NCBI RefSeq assembly: GCF_001612845.1
Contig: NZ_BDBF01000002.1
Location: forward strand, 186,001-250,000
DNA: 64,000 bases
Reading direction: 5' to 3'
From: Nocardia elegans NBRC 108235
Lineage (GTDB): Bacteria; Actinomycetota; Actinomycetes; Mycobacteriales; Mycobacteriaceae
Positions within the stretch are counted from its first letter, which is position 1. Each line of letters begins with the position of its first letter. Positions 8,627-18,250 of this stretch are shown here, one piece after another. The notes beneath the pieces are model-generated. The model made no database searches. It was not told where the DNA came from and worked only from the letters and a program-made list of their open reading frames with translations. The position numbers and the translations under genes are program-made.

Positions 8627-9934
8627 TCATCGGTTGTGAACAGCGGCGAGTGTGCGCAGCCCGGCCGGGTACAGGCAGCGACCTGCCACCAGTGCGGCGA
8701 TCGCGACGAGATAGGCGAGCGGAGCGAGTCGCAGTGCGGCGCTCAGGCCGTAGTGGTCGGCGAGCACGCCGACGACGAAGGGGCCCAAGGCCATTCCGAG
8801 CAGACTGTTGGACAGCGTCAGCGTTCCCATCGCGGAGGCGCGGACCGACGAATGGGTCAGGTTGGCCACCATCGCCGCGGTGGGCCCGGAGGAACCACCC
8901 GAGAACCATGCGCCGACGCCGATCAGAATCAGTTGTGCCACACCGTGTTCGATGCTGAATCCGACCGTCAGGCAGATCAGCGAGATCGAGCAGAACACGA
9001 TGGCGGCGAGCCATTTGCGCGACAGGTCACGTCGGCCGATCCGGTCGGTGACGATGCCGCAGCACACCATTCCGGCGCCGACCAGCAGGACGACACCGGC
9101 CGCGGCGACGGCTGCGGTATCCGCCGCCAAACCGTAGACCCGATTGAAGAAGCTCGGCGTCCACGCCAGCAGCACCGCGGCGGCGAACAGCTGCACGCCC
9201 CCACCGACGTAGGCGCACAGCACCGCCGGGTTGGTGAACAGCGACGAGACAGGCGCCCGGAATTCGGTGTGCGTCACGGGTTCGACCGATTCCGCGTCGG
9301 CGTGCCGAGCGAGTTTCCGCTCGTCGACCAGCGCGGCGAACAGCGCCGCGAGCAGCAGGCCCACCACCGCCATGGTGACGAACGACCACCGCCATCCCAG
9401 GTGTACCGCGATCGCGCCGCCGGCCGCGACGCCCAGCACCGAACCGAACGAACCCCCGGCCATGAAGGCACCGCTCAGCGCGGCATGCACCCGCGGCGCG
9501 AACACGCCGAGGACCACCGCGATCCCGACACTGCCGTAGGCCGCCTCCCCGACGCCGACCAGGAATCGCGCGCCGAGCATCTGGTGATAGTTCGACGCGA
9601 GCGCACACAGCAGGGTGGCGATACTCCACAGCGTCGCCATCAGCACCAGGCTCCGCACCCGGCCCCAGCGATCGGCCAGCAGCGAGAGCGGGAACGTCAA
9701 CAGGCCCACCATGAGCGCCACCACGCTGTTCAGTGATCCGAGTTGTGAATCCGTCAGGCCCCATTCGGTTTTCAGGAGCGGAAAGACCGCGCTGAGGACC
9801 TGGCGGGACATGTAGTCGGCGAGCAACAGCCCGAAGGCGAGGGCGAAGACCAGCCAGGGATAGCGCCGCGTACGGCCGGTCGATACGGCCGAGGCCTGCG
9901 CGGCGGGAAGCTCAGGGGTGGTGTTCAACTGCAT
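8627..9934 (-). CDS. major facilitator superfamily transporter
   Basis: A 435-residue protein with twelve predicted membrane segments. The loop between segments 2 and 3 reads SLLADRWGRVRS, the classic MFS signature, and a matching VTDRIGRRD occurs in the second half. The N-terminal segment LLLADYMSRQVLSAVFPLLK resembles spinster-type and organic-anion MFS carriers. ATG 9934 is preceded by AGGAG. It is divergent from the AraC gene, whose product may control it, and might import or export the substrate of the catabolic operon downstream of AraC. Confidence 0.8.
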   Translation of the reverse strand: MQLNTTPELPAAQASAVSTGRTRRYPWLVFALAFGLLLADYMSRQVLSAVFPLLKTEWGLTDSQLGSLNSVVALMVGLLTFPLSLLADRWGRVRSLVLMATLWSIATLLCALASNYHQMLGARFLVGVGEAAYGSVGIAVVLGVFAPRVHAALSGAFMAGGSFGSVLGVAAGGAIAVHLGWRWSFVTMAVVGLLLAALFAALVDERKLARHADAESVEPVTHTEFRAPVSSLFTNPAVLCAYVGGGVQLFAAAVLLAWTPSFFNRVYGLAADTAAVAAAGVVLLVGAGMVCCGIVTDRIGRRDLSRKWLAAIVFCSISLICLTVGFSIEHGVAQLILIGVGAWFSGGSSGPTAAMVANLTHSSVRASAMGTLTLSNSLLGMALGPFVVGVLADHYGLSAALRLAPLAYLVAIAALVAGRCLYPAGLRTLAAVHNR

Positions 9935-10140
9935 GGGTGCTCCTACGAACGCGGCGGGCGACGCCCGCCGGAGCTGGGGAAGGTGCGGGCGCTGAGGCGC
10001 CGAAACGCTCGAGCCCTGTGGCCGACCGGCAACATCGGGCGGCCACCTCGCTGTGATGGAGACAACAGTAGGGGCGCCGGTCCTATCGTGCTTTACTCTC
10101 GGGGACACAGATGCGAACAATCTGGGACAGCGAGGCGCTG

Positions 10141-11172
10141 ATGAAACCCCTGGCGCGATACGCGGCCTTGAACGACTACGTGGATCTCGGCCGGTCTCTC
10201 GGGCTCGATCCCGCCCGGTTGCTGCGCGAGGCCGGACTCGATCCGGCCGGCTTGAGCCTGCAGGACCGGTGGGTGCCCGCCGCGGCCGTCACCGAACTCC
10301 TCGAGCGTTCGGCCGCGGAATCCGGCCGGCAGGATTTCGGACTGTTGCTCGCGGAACGGCGGCGGCTGTCTAATCTGGGCCCGCTGAGTCTGGTGATTCG
10401 CGAGGAACCCGATGTGCGCAGCGCCCTCGAACTGATGGTGCGCCATCAGCACACCTACAACGAATCGCTGCACATACGCCTCACCGAACGCAACGGCATC
10501 GCCCACGTCCGGTTGAATCTGGATATCGGCGAGCACCGCAGCACCCGCCAGGCCACCGAACTGGCCATGGGAGCGCTGCAGGGAATTCTGCGTGCATTCC
10601 TCGGAGCGGGCTGGCAACCGGCGGAAACCACCTTCACCCATTCCGCGCCGCGGGATCGCACCACGCATCTGCGATTGTTCGGATCCCAGTTGACATTCGA
10701 TCACGAATTCACCGGAATCACGCTCTACACAAGCGATCTCGACACCCCGAACCCGATGTCGGACCCGCTGTTGCGCCCGTACACGCAACAATTGCTCGGC
10801 GCGGTGGACAGCGGCCACGAAACGGCGATGCGCGATCGGGTGCAGGAACTCGTCGAAATGCTGCTACCGACCGGCCGCTGCTCCGCCGACCAGGTCGCGC
10901 GCAGTCTGGGCGTGGACCGTCGTACCGTCCACCGCCGCCTGGCGGACGAGGGCTGCACCTACACGGAGATCGTGAACACCACCCGGCTGGATCTGGCCCG
11001 CCGGGTGGTGGGAAATCAGGGCCGCTCACTCACCGAGATCGCGGATATGCTCGGTTTCTCCAGCCCCGCCAGTTTCACTCGCTGGTTCCGCAGCCATCAC
11101 GGACGCAGCCCGAGCCAATGGCGTCGGGCTGCGTCGAAAGACGATGGCGGACAGAGCGATACCGGTCAATGA
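10141..11172 (+). CDS. AraC-family regulator with arabinose-binding-like N-terminal domain
   Basis: A 343-residue protein. The N-terminal two thirds match the sensor domain of AraC regulators of the OruR/PchR-like actinobacterial kind. The C-terminal 85 residues hold two helix-turn-helices (SADQVARSLGVDRRTVHRRL and EIADMLGFSSPASFTRWFRS). The gene is divergent from the MFS gene and convergent with the catabolic operon, its last codons overlapping the end of the acyl-CoA synthetase by seven bases. ATG 10141 has GAGG six bases upstream and begins like relatives; ATG 10111 is an alternative. A degenerate copy of the operon's direct repeat lies just upstream, at 10091-10107. Confidence 0.85.
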   Translation: MKPLARYAALNDYVDLGRSLGLDPARLLREAGLDPAGLSLQDRWVPAAAVTELLERSAAESGRQDFGLLLAERRRLSNLGPLSLVIREEPDVRSALELMVRHQHTYNESLHIRLTERNGIAHVRLNLDIGEHRSTRQATELAMGALQGILRAFLGAGWQPAETTFTHSAPRDRTTHLRLFGSQLTFDHEFTGITLYTSDLDTPNPMSDPLLRPYTQQLLGAVDSGHETAMRDRVQELVEMLLPTGRCSADQVARSLGVDRRTVHRRLADEGCTYTEIVNTTRLDLARRVVGNQGRSLTEIADMLGFSSPASFTRWFRSHHGRSPSQWRRAASKDDGGQSDTGQ

Positions 11173-12752
11173 TCCGAACCCGCGGGCACGGGTCGATCCG
11201 GGATGCGCAATTCCCGTTTGAGGATTTTGCCGCTCGCGGTCATGGGCAAGGCGTCGGTGAACTCGATGCGGCGCGGATATTTATAGGCCGCCAGGCGTTC
11301 TCGGCACCAGGCGATGATCTCGCCGGGGTCCGGGCGCGCACTCCCCTCGGGGACGACGAAAGCCACGATCTCCTCCCCGTAATGGTCATCGGGAATGCCG
11401 ACCACCGCGGCGAGCGAGACACCCGGGTAGGTCAGCAGGACTTCTTCGATCTCGCGCGGATAGACGTTGAAACCACCGCGAACGATCATGTCCTTGGCCC
11501 GGTCGACGATGTAGTAGAAGCCGTCGCGGTCGCGCCGGGCGAGATCCCCGGTCCGCAACCACCCGTCGCGCATCGTCTCCAGATTCGCTTCCGGCCGGTT
11601 GAGATATCCCTTCATCACATTGTGACCGCGAATCGCGATCTCACCGACGGCGTCGTCGCCGGTGAGCGTATTCCACTCCGAATCGATCAGCCGCGCTTCG
11701 ATTCCCCAGACCGGCACACCGATCGAACCGGGCCGCGGCTCTCGCTCCGGATCCGCGAAGATCGCCAGCGGAGATGTCTCCGACATGCCGTAACCCTCGA
11801 GAATGCGGACGCCGAAGCGCTGCGCGAAACGCGCGTGAATCTCGATCGGTAAGGCGGCGCCACCCGACACCGCACGCCGCAACGTCGCGGCCAATCGGCC
11901 GGTGTCGATTCCGTCGTCGATCGCGTGCAACAGACTCCAGTACATGGTCGGAACACCGGCGAAGAACGTGATGTGCTCGTCGACCATCAACCGGAGGGCC
12001 GCGACGGCGTCGAACCGCGGCATCATCACCAGTGTCGCGCCGATGGACAGGCCGGCGTTCATATCGATGGTTTGCCCGAACGAGTGAAACAGCGGCAGCG
12101 TCACCAAATGGGTGTCGGCCCGATCCGGTCCGGAGTCGAACAGTCGATTGGCGGTCACCGCGTTCAGCAACATATTCGCGTGGGTGAGCTCCGCACCCTT
12201 GGGTTTTCCGGTCGTCCCGCTGGTGTAGAGGATGACGGCGGTGTCGTCCGGGCGGCGCACCACGGTCTCGAAGGTCGTGGGCTGGGACGCGAGCGCCCGG
12301 CCCAGTGTTTCGATACCCGGATACGGCGACGGGGCGGCGGGATCGCCGGTGATGACGAACATGTCGTGGCAACCCGGGACTCGCGCGAAGGCATCCAACC
12401 CGAATTCACCGGTCGGCAATTCCGCGGTTCCCTCGAAGCAGATATAGATCGCGGCGCCGGAATCCTCCAGGTGATAGGCGATCTCGGCCGGCCTGAGCAG
12501 GATGTTGAGCGGGACCACTACCGCGCCCGCCTTCAGTATTCCGAAGTAGACCGCGGGAAAATCGGGAAGGTTCGGGCAGGTGAGAGCGACCGCGTCACCC
12601 GGTTTCACACCCCATTCGACCAGCAGGTTGGCCACCTGCGCCGCGCGGGCGTTCAGGTCGGCGTAAGTCGTGCGCAGCACACCGAGCCGCACCGCGTCGG
12701 TATCCGGGCAGCGGCGCGCGGAATCCTCCAGCAGCATCGCGAGATTGAGCAC
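11166..12752 (-). CDS. long- or medium-chain acyl-CoA synthetase (AMP-forming)
   Basis: A 528-residue ANL enzyme with all core motifs: the phosphate loop YTSGTTGKPKGAELTH, the aromatic-turn motif GYGMSETSP, the hinge region YYIVDRAKDMIVRGGFNVYP and the C-terminal catalytic lysine in SGKILKREL. Such enzymes activate a carboxylate to the acyl-adenylate and then to the CoA thioester. It is the last gene of the seven-gene operon, two bases after the CoA-transferase B gene, and probably activates the operon's acid substrate or product. The GTG start at 12752 has GGAGG nine bases upstream. Confidence 0.85.
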   Translation of the reverse strand: MLNLAMLLEDSARRCPDTDAVRLGVLRTTYADLNARAAQVANLLVEWGVKPGDAVALTCPNLPDFPAVYFGILKAGAVVVPLNILLRPAEIAYHLEDSGAAIYICFEGTAELPTGEFGLDAFARVPGCHDMFVITGDPAAPSPYPGIETLGRALASQPTTFETVVRRPDDTAVILYTSGTTGKPKGAELTHANMLLNAVTANRLFDSGPDRADTHLVTLPLFHSFGQTIDMNAGLSIGATLVMMPRFDAVAALRLMVDEHITFFAGVPTMYWSLLHAIDDGIDTGRLAATLRRAVSGGAALPIEIHARFAQRFGVRILEGYGMSETSPLAIFADPEREPRPGSIGVPVWGIEARLIDSEWNTLTGDDAVGEIAIRGHNVMKGYLNRPEANLETMRDGWLRTGDLARRDRDGFYYIVDRAKDMIVRGGFNVYPREIEEVLLTYPGVSLAAVVGIPDDHYGEEIVAFVVPEGSARPDPGEIIAWCRERLAAYKYPRRIEFTDALPMTASGKILKRELRIPDRPVPAGSDH

Positions 12753-12754
12753 GA

Positions 12755-13420
12755 TCAGTGTCCTCCGATGTCGGTGAGTACGGGCGCGCCGGTCGCGGCG
12801 ACGACGTCGTCCTCGGTCACGCCCGGTGCGCATTCGCGCAGCACCAGACCGGAAGCGGTGACGTCGAGGACCGCCAGATCGGTGATGACGCGATGGACCA
12901 CGCCCACGCCGGTCAGCGGTAATGTGCAGCGGGCCACCAGTTTCGGCGCGCCGGATTTATCGGTGTGCTCCATCAGCACGATCACCCGGCGGGCGCCGTG
13001 CACCAGATCCATCGCCCCGCCCATGCCCTTGACCATGTGGCCCGGCACCATCCAATTGGCGAGGTCACCGGTGGCCGAAACCTGCATGCCGCCGAGAATC
13101 GCGGTATCGATGTGACCGCCCCGGATCATTCCGAAACTGGTCGCGGAATCGAAAAAGGAGGCACCGGGAAGCACCGTGACGGTCTCCTTGCCGGCATTGA
13201 TCAGATTCGCGTCGACCTCGGCCTCGACCGGATAGGGCCCGGTGCCGAGGATGCCGTTCTCCGAATGCAGGGTGACCCGGATATCGGCGGGCAGGTGGTC
13301 GGGAATCAGCGTGGGCAGGCCGATGCCGAGATTGACGTATTCACCCGGACGCAATTCTCGCGCGGCCCGCGCCGCCATCGCGGAGCGATCCCATCCGGAA
13401 CGGGCGATGACGCCGCTCAT
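12755..13420 (-). CDS. 3-oxoacid CoA-transferase family, subunit B
   Basis: A 221-residue beta subunit. The SENG motif ([14 protein letters not shown]) carries the glutamate, residue 54, that forms the covalent CoA thioester in class I CoA-transferases. The downstream stretch [22 protein letters not shown] is typical. It pairs with the overlapping subunit A gene to move CoA between a carboxylic acid and a donor such as succinyl-CoA. A 4-base overlap with subunit A indicates translational coupling. The acid substrate is not evident. Confidence 0.9.
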   Translation of the reverse strand: MSGVIARSGWDRSAMAARAARELRPGEYVNLGIGLPTLIPDHLPADIRVTLHSENGILGTGPYPVEAEVDANLINAGKETVTVLPGASFFDSATSFGMIRGGHIDTAILGGMQVSATGDLANWMVPGHMVKGMGGAMDLVHGARRVIVLMEHTDKSGAPKLVARCTLPLTGVGVVHRVITDLAVLDVTASGLVLRECAPGVTEDDVVAATGAPVLTDIGGH

Positions 13421-14187
13421 TTCCTCTCCTCGCTCCGTACGGTCCGCTTCTCGATGCGACCCCGGGCCCGCCCGGTGGGCACGATGCGATCGACGAAGAT
13501 GCCGGGCAGGTGAATCCGGTCGGGGTCGAGATGGCCTGCGGGAAGGACTGTTTCGACCTCGGCGATACAAATCCGACCCGCCGCCGCGACCAGCGGATTG
13601 AAGTTGCGCGCCGATTTGTCGAAGACCAGATTGCCGGCGGTGTCGCCGATGAGCGCGTGCACCAGGGCGAAGTCGGTGGTGATCGCCTCCTCCAGCACAT
13701 AGGGTTTCGGCCCGGCGGGCCCCGCGAAGGTAGCCACCGGCTTCGGCGGCGACGCGACCGCCACGCTGCCGTTCGGCCCGAAGCGCCACGGCATTCCGCC
13801 GTCGGCGATCAGCGTGCCGACGCCGGCCGGTGTGTAGAAGGCGGCGATACCCGCTCCGCCGGCGCGCAGCCGTTCGGCGAGAGTGCCCTGCGGAGTGAGC
13901 TCGACTTCGAGTTCGCCCGACAGATACTGCCGGGCGAATTCCGCGTTCTCGCCGACATAGGAGGCGGTGACGCGCCGTACCCGCTTGTCCGCCAGCAGAA
14001 TTCCCAATCCGTACGCCGTCGTGCCGCAATTATTGGACACGACGGCGAGCTCGTCGGCTCCGGCGGCGGCGACCGCCTCGATCAACGTCTCCGGGATGCC
14101 GCACAGCCCGAACCCGCCCACCGCCAGCGACGATCCGGAGGAGATGTCGGCGACCGCTGCCGCCGCCGACATGATCACCTCGGTCAT
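13417..14187 (-). CDS. 3-oxoacid CoA-transferase family, subunit A
   Basis: A 256-residue alpha subunit with the glycine-rich [10 protein letters not shown] motif near residue 25 and a [16 protein letters not shown] segment, as in ScoA/PcaI proteins. It forms the heteromeric CoA-transferase with subunit B. GTG-free start: ATG 14187 with GGGAGG four bases upstream, overlapping the stop of the preceding hydrolase by four bases. The pairing with BKACE suggests handling of an acetoacetate- or 3-oxoacid-type intermediate. Confidence 0.9.
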   Translation of the reverse strand: MTEVIMSAAAAVADISSGSSLAVGGFGLCGIPETLIEAVAAAGADELAVVSNNCGTTAYGLGILLADKRVRRVTASYVGENAEFARQYLSGELEVELTPQGTLAERLRAGGAGIAAFYTPAGVGTLIADGGMPWRFGPNGSVAVASPPKPVATFAGPAGPKPYVLEEAITTDFALVHALIGDTAGNLVFDKSARNFNPLVAAAGRICIAEVETVLPAGHLDPDRIHLPGIFVDRIVPTGRARGRIEKRTVRSEERK

Positions 14188-14783
14188 CGCGCCTCCCGCC
14201 CGACCGCGGACGGGCGGGCCAGGTCGACGGCCGCCCGCAGCAGTTCCCCCGCGCGGTCCCAGGGTCCGAAACCCGACGCCGGATTGAGATGTCCGACATC
14301 GCCCAGGTCGACCAGCCGGCTGCCCCATGCCTCCGCCATACCGGCCACCCGCCGGAAGGATGCCAGCGGATCGGTGGTGCTCGCCGCGACGATGCTCGGA
14401 AACGGCAGCCGGCGCCGCGGAATCGGCAACCAGCCGTTGGCGTCCAGTTGCTCGGGCGTCGGATAGCCAGGAGGAAAGGGCTTTTCGATATCGGCCGGAG
14501 TGGCCAGCAGCGCACTGTGAACATCGCGGGTCGGTTGTTGTGCCCAGTGCACGGTGATCATCACGCCTGCACTGTGGGCCACCAGTACCACCGGCCCGGC
14601 CACGTCCGACAGCACCCGATCCAGGGCTTGTACCCGCGCCGCGAGGCCGATTCCGTCCTGCTCGAGCGGCGGCACGATACGTACCCGCTCCAGCGTCGCG
14701 GCGAGTTTCGTCTGCCAGTGATCGGGAACGTGATCACGCAGGCCGGGCACGATCACCACGGTCGGTTCGAGAGCAGTGTGCAC
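14184..14783 (-). CDS. RBBP9/YdeN-type alpha/beta hydrolase
   Basis: A 199-residue serine hydrolase. VVIVPGLRDHVPDHWQ near the N-terminus and the nucleophile elbow VLVAHSAGVM (Ser 71) are characteristic of the small YdeN/RBBP9 family. The catalytic His is probably the one in DVGHLNPASGFGPW. The GTG start at 14783 has AAGGAG ten bases upstream; a longer frame exists but is arginine-rich and not hydrolase-like. It overlaps CoA-transferase A by four bases, so it belongs to the operon; an ester or lactone substrate is likely but unproven. Confidence 0.8.
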   Translation of the reverse strand: MHTALEPTVVIVPGLRDHVPDHWQTKLAATLERVRIVPPLEQDGIGLAARVQALDRVLSDVAGPVVLVAHSAGVMITVHWAQQPTRDVHSALLATPADIEKPFPPGYPTPEQLDANGWLPIPRRRLPFPSIVAASTTDPLASFRRVAGMAEAWGSRLVDLGDVGHLNPASGFGPWDRAGELLRAAVDLARPSAVGREAR

Positions 14784-14873
14784 TGTGCTGCAACTCCTTT
14801 CTGCAAGTCGGTGTGGCCGAGCACGGAGGCCCGGCGGGCGGAGACAGTGGACCGCCCGGCGGAGTACGTCCAC

Positions 14874-15926
14874 TCAGGCGTGGTGGGTGAAGCCGACCTG
14901 GCCGGGCCTGCGGTTGGGGGCGTAGCCGAGCCGGGCGAGGGTTTCGTCGGCATCGGCGTAGGTGGTGCCGATCTTGTAGATCTCACGCGCATCCTTGGCG
15001 GTGGCGACCTCGCGGCCCAGTTCACCGGCGATGCGGACAAGCTGCTGGATCTGCTGCACCGAGGTGAACTTCTCCCCCTTGCGCCCCCAGATGGTGTCCT
15101 CGTTACCGCAGCGCGTGTGCAGTCCCATGGCGATCGCCATCGCGTTGACCGGCAGCACCGAGCGCATCAGCGTCTCGAGGGTCAGGCACGCCCCGTCGGG
15201 GACGCGCTGAATGAAATTCATGATGTTGTAGGGATTCGGTCCGTCGAAGCCGCCCCCGATGCCGACCCATGTCAGATTCAGCGGACCCATGTACACGCCG
15301 CGGCGGATCAGCCGCTCGACTGTCTCGAGCTGCGGAATGCTCGACAGCTGGAAATGCGGCTGAATTCCCGCGGCCTGCAGGCGACGCAGATGTTCGGCGA
15401 CCCACGCGGGCCCGGCCGGCACGGTCATCTCCCGGTAGGCCTCGGCCAGTTCCGGCCGCTGCATGGAGGTGCCGGCGATATCGTCGGCGGTCATCAACTC
15501 CATGATGTTCATCTGACTGGTGTTGATCGCGATCGTCACCTGATCCGGCTTGGGATCGAGTTCGGCCAGCATGTGACGGGTGTCGTCGGACAGCCACTTC
15601 GCCTCGGCGCCTTCACCTTCCGGCGCGAACGAAATCGATCCGCCCACCTGCAGGATCATCTCCGGGACGGCCTCGCGCAGCCCGGCCAGCAGCTCGTTGA
15701 ACTTCGACAGGCGCTTGGAACCCTTGCCGTCGAGCTCACGCACGTGGATGTGCAGCACGGTGGCGCCGGCCTCGTAGCAGTCGACCGCTTGCTGGATATG
15801 TTCCTCCATGGTCAGCGGCAGATCCTCGCGGAAGTCGTCGGGCTCCCATTCCGGCCCGTACGGCGCGCTGGTGATGACCAGCTTCTCCTGGTTCTCCGGG
15901 AACAAGGCGTCGTCGTGGAAATGCAT
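14874..15926 (-). CDS. BKACE (beta-keto acid cleavage enzyme) family protein
   Basis: A 350-residue TIM-barrel enzyme of the DUF849/BKACE family. It opens with LVITSAPYGPEWEPDD, and the metal-binding pair His 59 and His 61 sits in TVLHIHVRELDG. Known members condense a beta-keto acid with acetyl-CoA, giving acetoacetate and a new acyl-CoA, for example in lysine fermentation (Kce) and dehydrocarnitine cleavage. Next to a CoA-transferase, which can process acetoacetate, it is probably the central step of this operon. The C-terminus is typical and complete. The beta-keto acid used cannot be deduced from sequence alone. Confidence 0.85.
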   Translation of the reverse strand: MHFHDDALFPENQEKLVITSAPYGPEWEPDDFREDLPLTMEEHIQQAVDCYEAGATVLHIHVRELDGKGSKRLSKFNELLAGLREAVPEMILQVGGSISFAPEGEGAEAKWLSDDTRHMLAELDPKPDQVTIAINTSQMNIMELMTADDIAGTSMQRPELAEAYREMTVPAGPAWVAEHLRRLQAAGIQPHFQLSSIPQLETVERLIRRGVYMGPLNLTWVGIGGGFDGPNPYNIMNFIQRVPDGACLTLETLMRSVLPVNAMAIAMGLHTRCGNEDTIWGRKGEKFTSVQQIQQLVRIAGELGREVATAKDAREIYKIGTTYADADETLARLGYAPNRRPGQVGFTHHA

Positions 15927-15984
15927 GGCTGTACTCCGATCGAAATAGGCTGCTGTATCGAAATAGACTGTGGTTCAGTGACTT

Positions 15985-16878
15985 TCAGAAGGGCTTGTCG
16001 CCGATGATTCCGGCGCGCTCCATCTTGCGAACGTCGGGGAAGTAGTCCTGCACGGCGTAATGCTGGGTGCAGCGGTTGTCCCAGATGGCGAAGCTGTTCT
16101 CGGTCCACCGCCAGCGGACCTGATATTCCGGAACGCTCGCCTGCCGGACGAGGTAGTTCAGCAGTTCCGACGCGCCGGGGGCGTAGTCGATGCCGAACCG
16201 CACATTCTCCGGCGTGTGGTAATTGACGAAATGTGTGGTGAACGCGTTGACGAACAACACCTTCTCGCCGGTTTCCGGGTGTGTGCGCACCACCGGGTGT
16301 TCCGCGTCCGGGAACTGTTCGTGCAGCCGCAGGCGCTCGGCGTCCGGACGCATCGCGCCGAAGCTCGCCTCGATGGAATGACGGGCGCGCAAGCCCGCGA
16401 TCCGCGAGCGCACCGATTCCGGCAGGCGGCGATACGCCTCGGCCATATTCACCCAGATGGTGTCGCCGCCGACGGCCGGCGTTTCGACGCAGCGCAGCAC
16501 ACACCCCATGGGCGGAGCCTCCCGCCAGGTCGCGTCGCAGTGAAAGGCGTTCTCGTAGTGTTCCGGCGCGCTGTCGAAGTCCTTGTAGATGCGAACCAGG
16601 CCGGGATGTTCGGGGTCGCTGCCCAGGACGGGGTGGTCCTCCAGTGGCCCGAAACGCTCTGCGAGCGCGACATGTTCGGCGCGACTGATGTTCTGATCGC
16701 GGAAGAACAGCACCTTGTACTCGAGGAGCAATTGCTTCAGGGCGGCGAACAGAGCGTCGTCGCGCGCCACCTCGGCCAGGTCCAGATCGAACAATTCCGC
16801 GCCGATCGTGCAGGTGAGCGGGCGCACTCCGAACGGCGCGGAGCGCGCCGAAAGATGCACGGGGGCAATGCTTGTCAT
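15985..16878 (-). CDS. TauD/TfdA-type Fe(II)/2-oxoglutarate dioxygenase
   Basis: A 297-residue dioxygenase. The facial triad is visible as His 113 and Asp 115 in FHCDATW and His 273 in WDNRCTQHYAVQDY, followed by the arginines of the RKMER segment that bind 2-oxoglutarate. TauD enzymes hydroxylate carbon next to a heteroatom, releasing sulfite, phenol or an aldehyde. In this operon it could open the pathway by oxidising the substrate into a form for BKACE cleavage. It overlaps the stop of the oxidoreductase gene by four bases and is preceded by AAAGGA. Confidence 0.9.
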   Translation of the reverse strand: MTSIAPVHLSARSAPFGVRPLTCTIGAELFDLDLAEVARDDALFAALKQLLLEYKVLFFRDQNISRAEHVALAERFGPLEDHPVLGSDPEHPGLVRIYKDFDSAPEHYENAFHCDATWREAPPMGCVLRCVETPAVGGDTIWVNMAEAYRRLPESVRSRIAGLRARHSIEASFGAMRPDAERLRLHEQFPDAEHPVVRTHPETGEKVLFVNAFTTHFVNYHTPENVRFGIDYAPGASELLNYLVRQASVPEYQVRWRWTENSFAIWDNRCTQHYAVQDYFPDVRKMERAGIIGDKPF

Positions 16879-17867
16879 GACTGTCCTTTCCGGCCCACGG
16901 TGAAGACCGACGATCCGATGCTCGTGCCCTGTTCCAGATCGCGGTGCGCGGCCACCGCGTCCGCGAGCTCGTAGCGCTGATTGATGTCGATGCGGATGCG
17001 GCCCGCCGCGACGTGGGCGAACAGCTCGCCGGCCAGTTCGGCGCGCTCGGCCGGGTCGGCGATGTAATCGGCCAGGGCCGGCCGGGTCACGAACAACGAC
17101 CCCTTGACGGCCAGGCTCATGGCGTCGATCGGCGGCACCGGACCCGAGGCCGTGCCGAAACACACCAGCAGCCCGCGTCGTGCCAGCGAATTCAGCGAGG
17201 AGTCGAAGGTCGTCTTGCCGATGCTGTCGTAGACCACCCGGACGCCGGCGCCGTCGGTGAGTTCACGCACGCGCTCGGCGACATCCTCGCGGGTGTACAC
17301 GATCACGTGATCGCACCCGTGGTCCCGCGCGATCTCGGCTTTCCTGTCGGACGAGACGGTGCCGATCACGGTGATACCCAACAGCTTTGCCCATTGGGTG
17401 AAGATCAGGCCGACCCCGCCCGCGGCGGCGTGCAGCAACACCGTATCGCCCGGACGCAGCGGGTGGATGCGGCGCAGCAGATACGCCGCCGTGAGGCCGC
17501 GCATGGTCATCGCCGCCGCGGTGTCGAAGCCGATGCCGTCCGGAAGTGCGATCAGATGTTCGGCCGGCATCACCCGCTCCGTGCTGTACGCCCCCAGCGG
17601 ACTGCCCGTATAGGTCACCCGGTCGCCCGCGGCGAAGTCGGTGACACCCGGGCCCACCGCCTCGATCACACCCGCGCCCTCCACGCCCATCCCCGCGGGC
17701 AGCGGCGCCGGGTACAGCCCGGTACGGAAATAGGTGTCGGCGAAGTTCAGGCCCACCGCTCGGTGGCGAATCCGCACCTCGTTCGGCCCCGGATCGCCGA
17801 CTTCCACGCGCTCCCACCGCAGCACCTCGGGCGCTCCGGTCTCGTAGTAACGAAAGGCTTGTGGCAC
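16875..17867 (-). CDS. quinone oxidoreductase-like zinc-independent MDR enzyme
   Basis: A 330-residue medium-chain reductase. It has the QOR signature in GLNFADTYFRTGLYP, the NADPH-binding HAAAGGVGLIFTQWAKLLG, and no cysteine cluster for structural zinc. Family members reduce quinones or alpha,beta-unsaturated carbonyls. It is the first gene of the seven-gene operon, and its GTG start at 17867 has AGAGGAG seven bases upstream. The 22-base direct repeat at 18025-18065 lies about 160 bases ahead of it. Confidence 0.85.
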   Translation of the reverse strand: MPQAFRYYETGAPEVLRWERVEVGDPGPNEVRIRHRAVGLNFADTYFRTGLYPAPLPAGMGVEGAGVIEAVGPGVTDFAAGDRVTYTGSPLGAYSTERVMPAEHLIALPDGIGFDTAAAMTMRGLTAAYLLRRIHPLRPGDTVLLHAAAGGVGLIFTQWAKLLGITVIGTVSSDRKAEIARDHGCDHVIVYTREDVAERVRELTDGAGVRVVYDSIGKTTFDSSLNSLARRGLLVCFGTASGPVPPIDAMSLAVKGSLFVTRPALADYIADPAERAELAGELFAHVAAGRIRIDINQRYELADAVAAHRDLEQGTSIGSSVFTVGRKGQS

Positions 17868-18024
17868 AGGACATCTCCTCTTCCGACAGGACCGGAGCAT
17901 CGGCGCCGCGAGGGCTCGCGATCCACGGTCCGCAGTGTCTCGGTGCATCCGGTCGGGCGGTTCGCTCGCCGCCGAGTCCGGCACCGGGTGATGCGTTCAA
18001 CGGTAGGCGCAGACAGACGCAAAA

Positions 18025-18065
18025 ACTTACCGTGCCGGGACATAGAACTTAACATCTCGGGACAT
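18025..18065. promoter_or_regulatory. tandem direct repeat ahead of the catabolic operon, candidate AraC site
   Basis: ACTTA, six or so variable bases, then CGGGACAT occurs twice, at 18025-18043 and 18047-18065, with an exact period of 22 bases. Direct repeats of two helical turns on one face of DNA are the usual target of AraC-type activators. A degenerate copy (CTTTACTCTCGGGGACA) lies at 10091-10107, just upstream of the AraC gene. Confidence 0.55.
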
Positions 18066-18250
18066 CAGTAGTCCGTCCGCACGGTGATAGCCAGTCGCAG
18101 GCGACGCCACCACGTCGATGTCCGCGGCGATGTCCGCGCCGCTGGTTTCGTTTGCGGGAGCGGGGAATCCTCCCATCAGAGCGACCCGGTTGCCCGAGAC
18201 GACTCCGGCATCCGGCTGATTTCGATGGATCGACCGATGGGAGCCGGACC

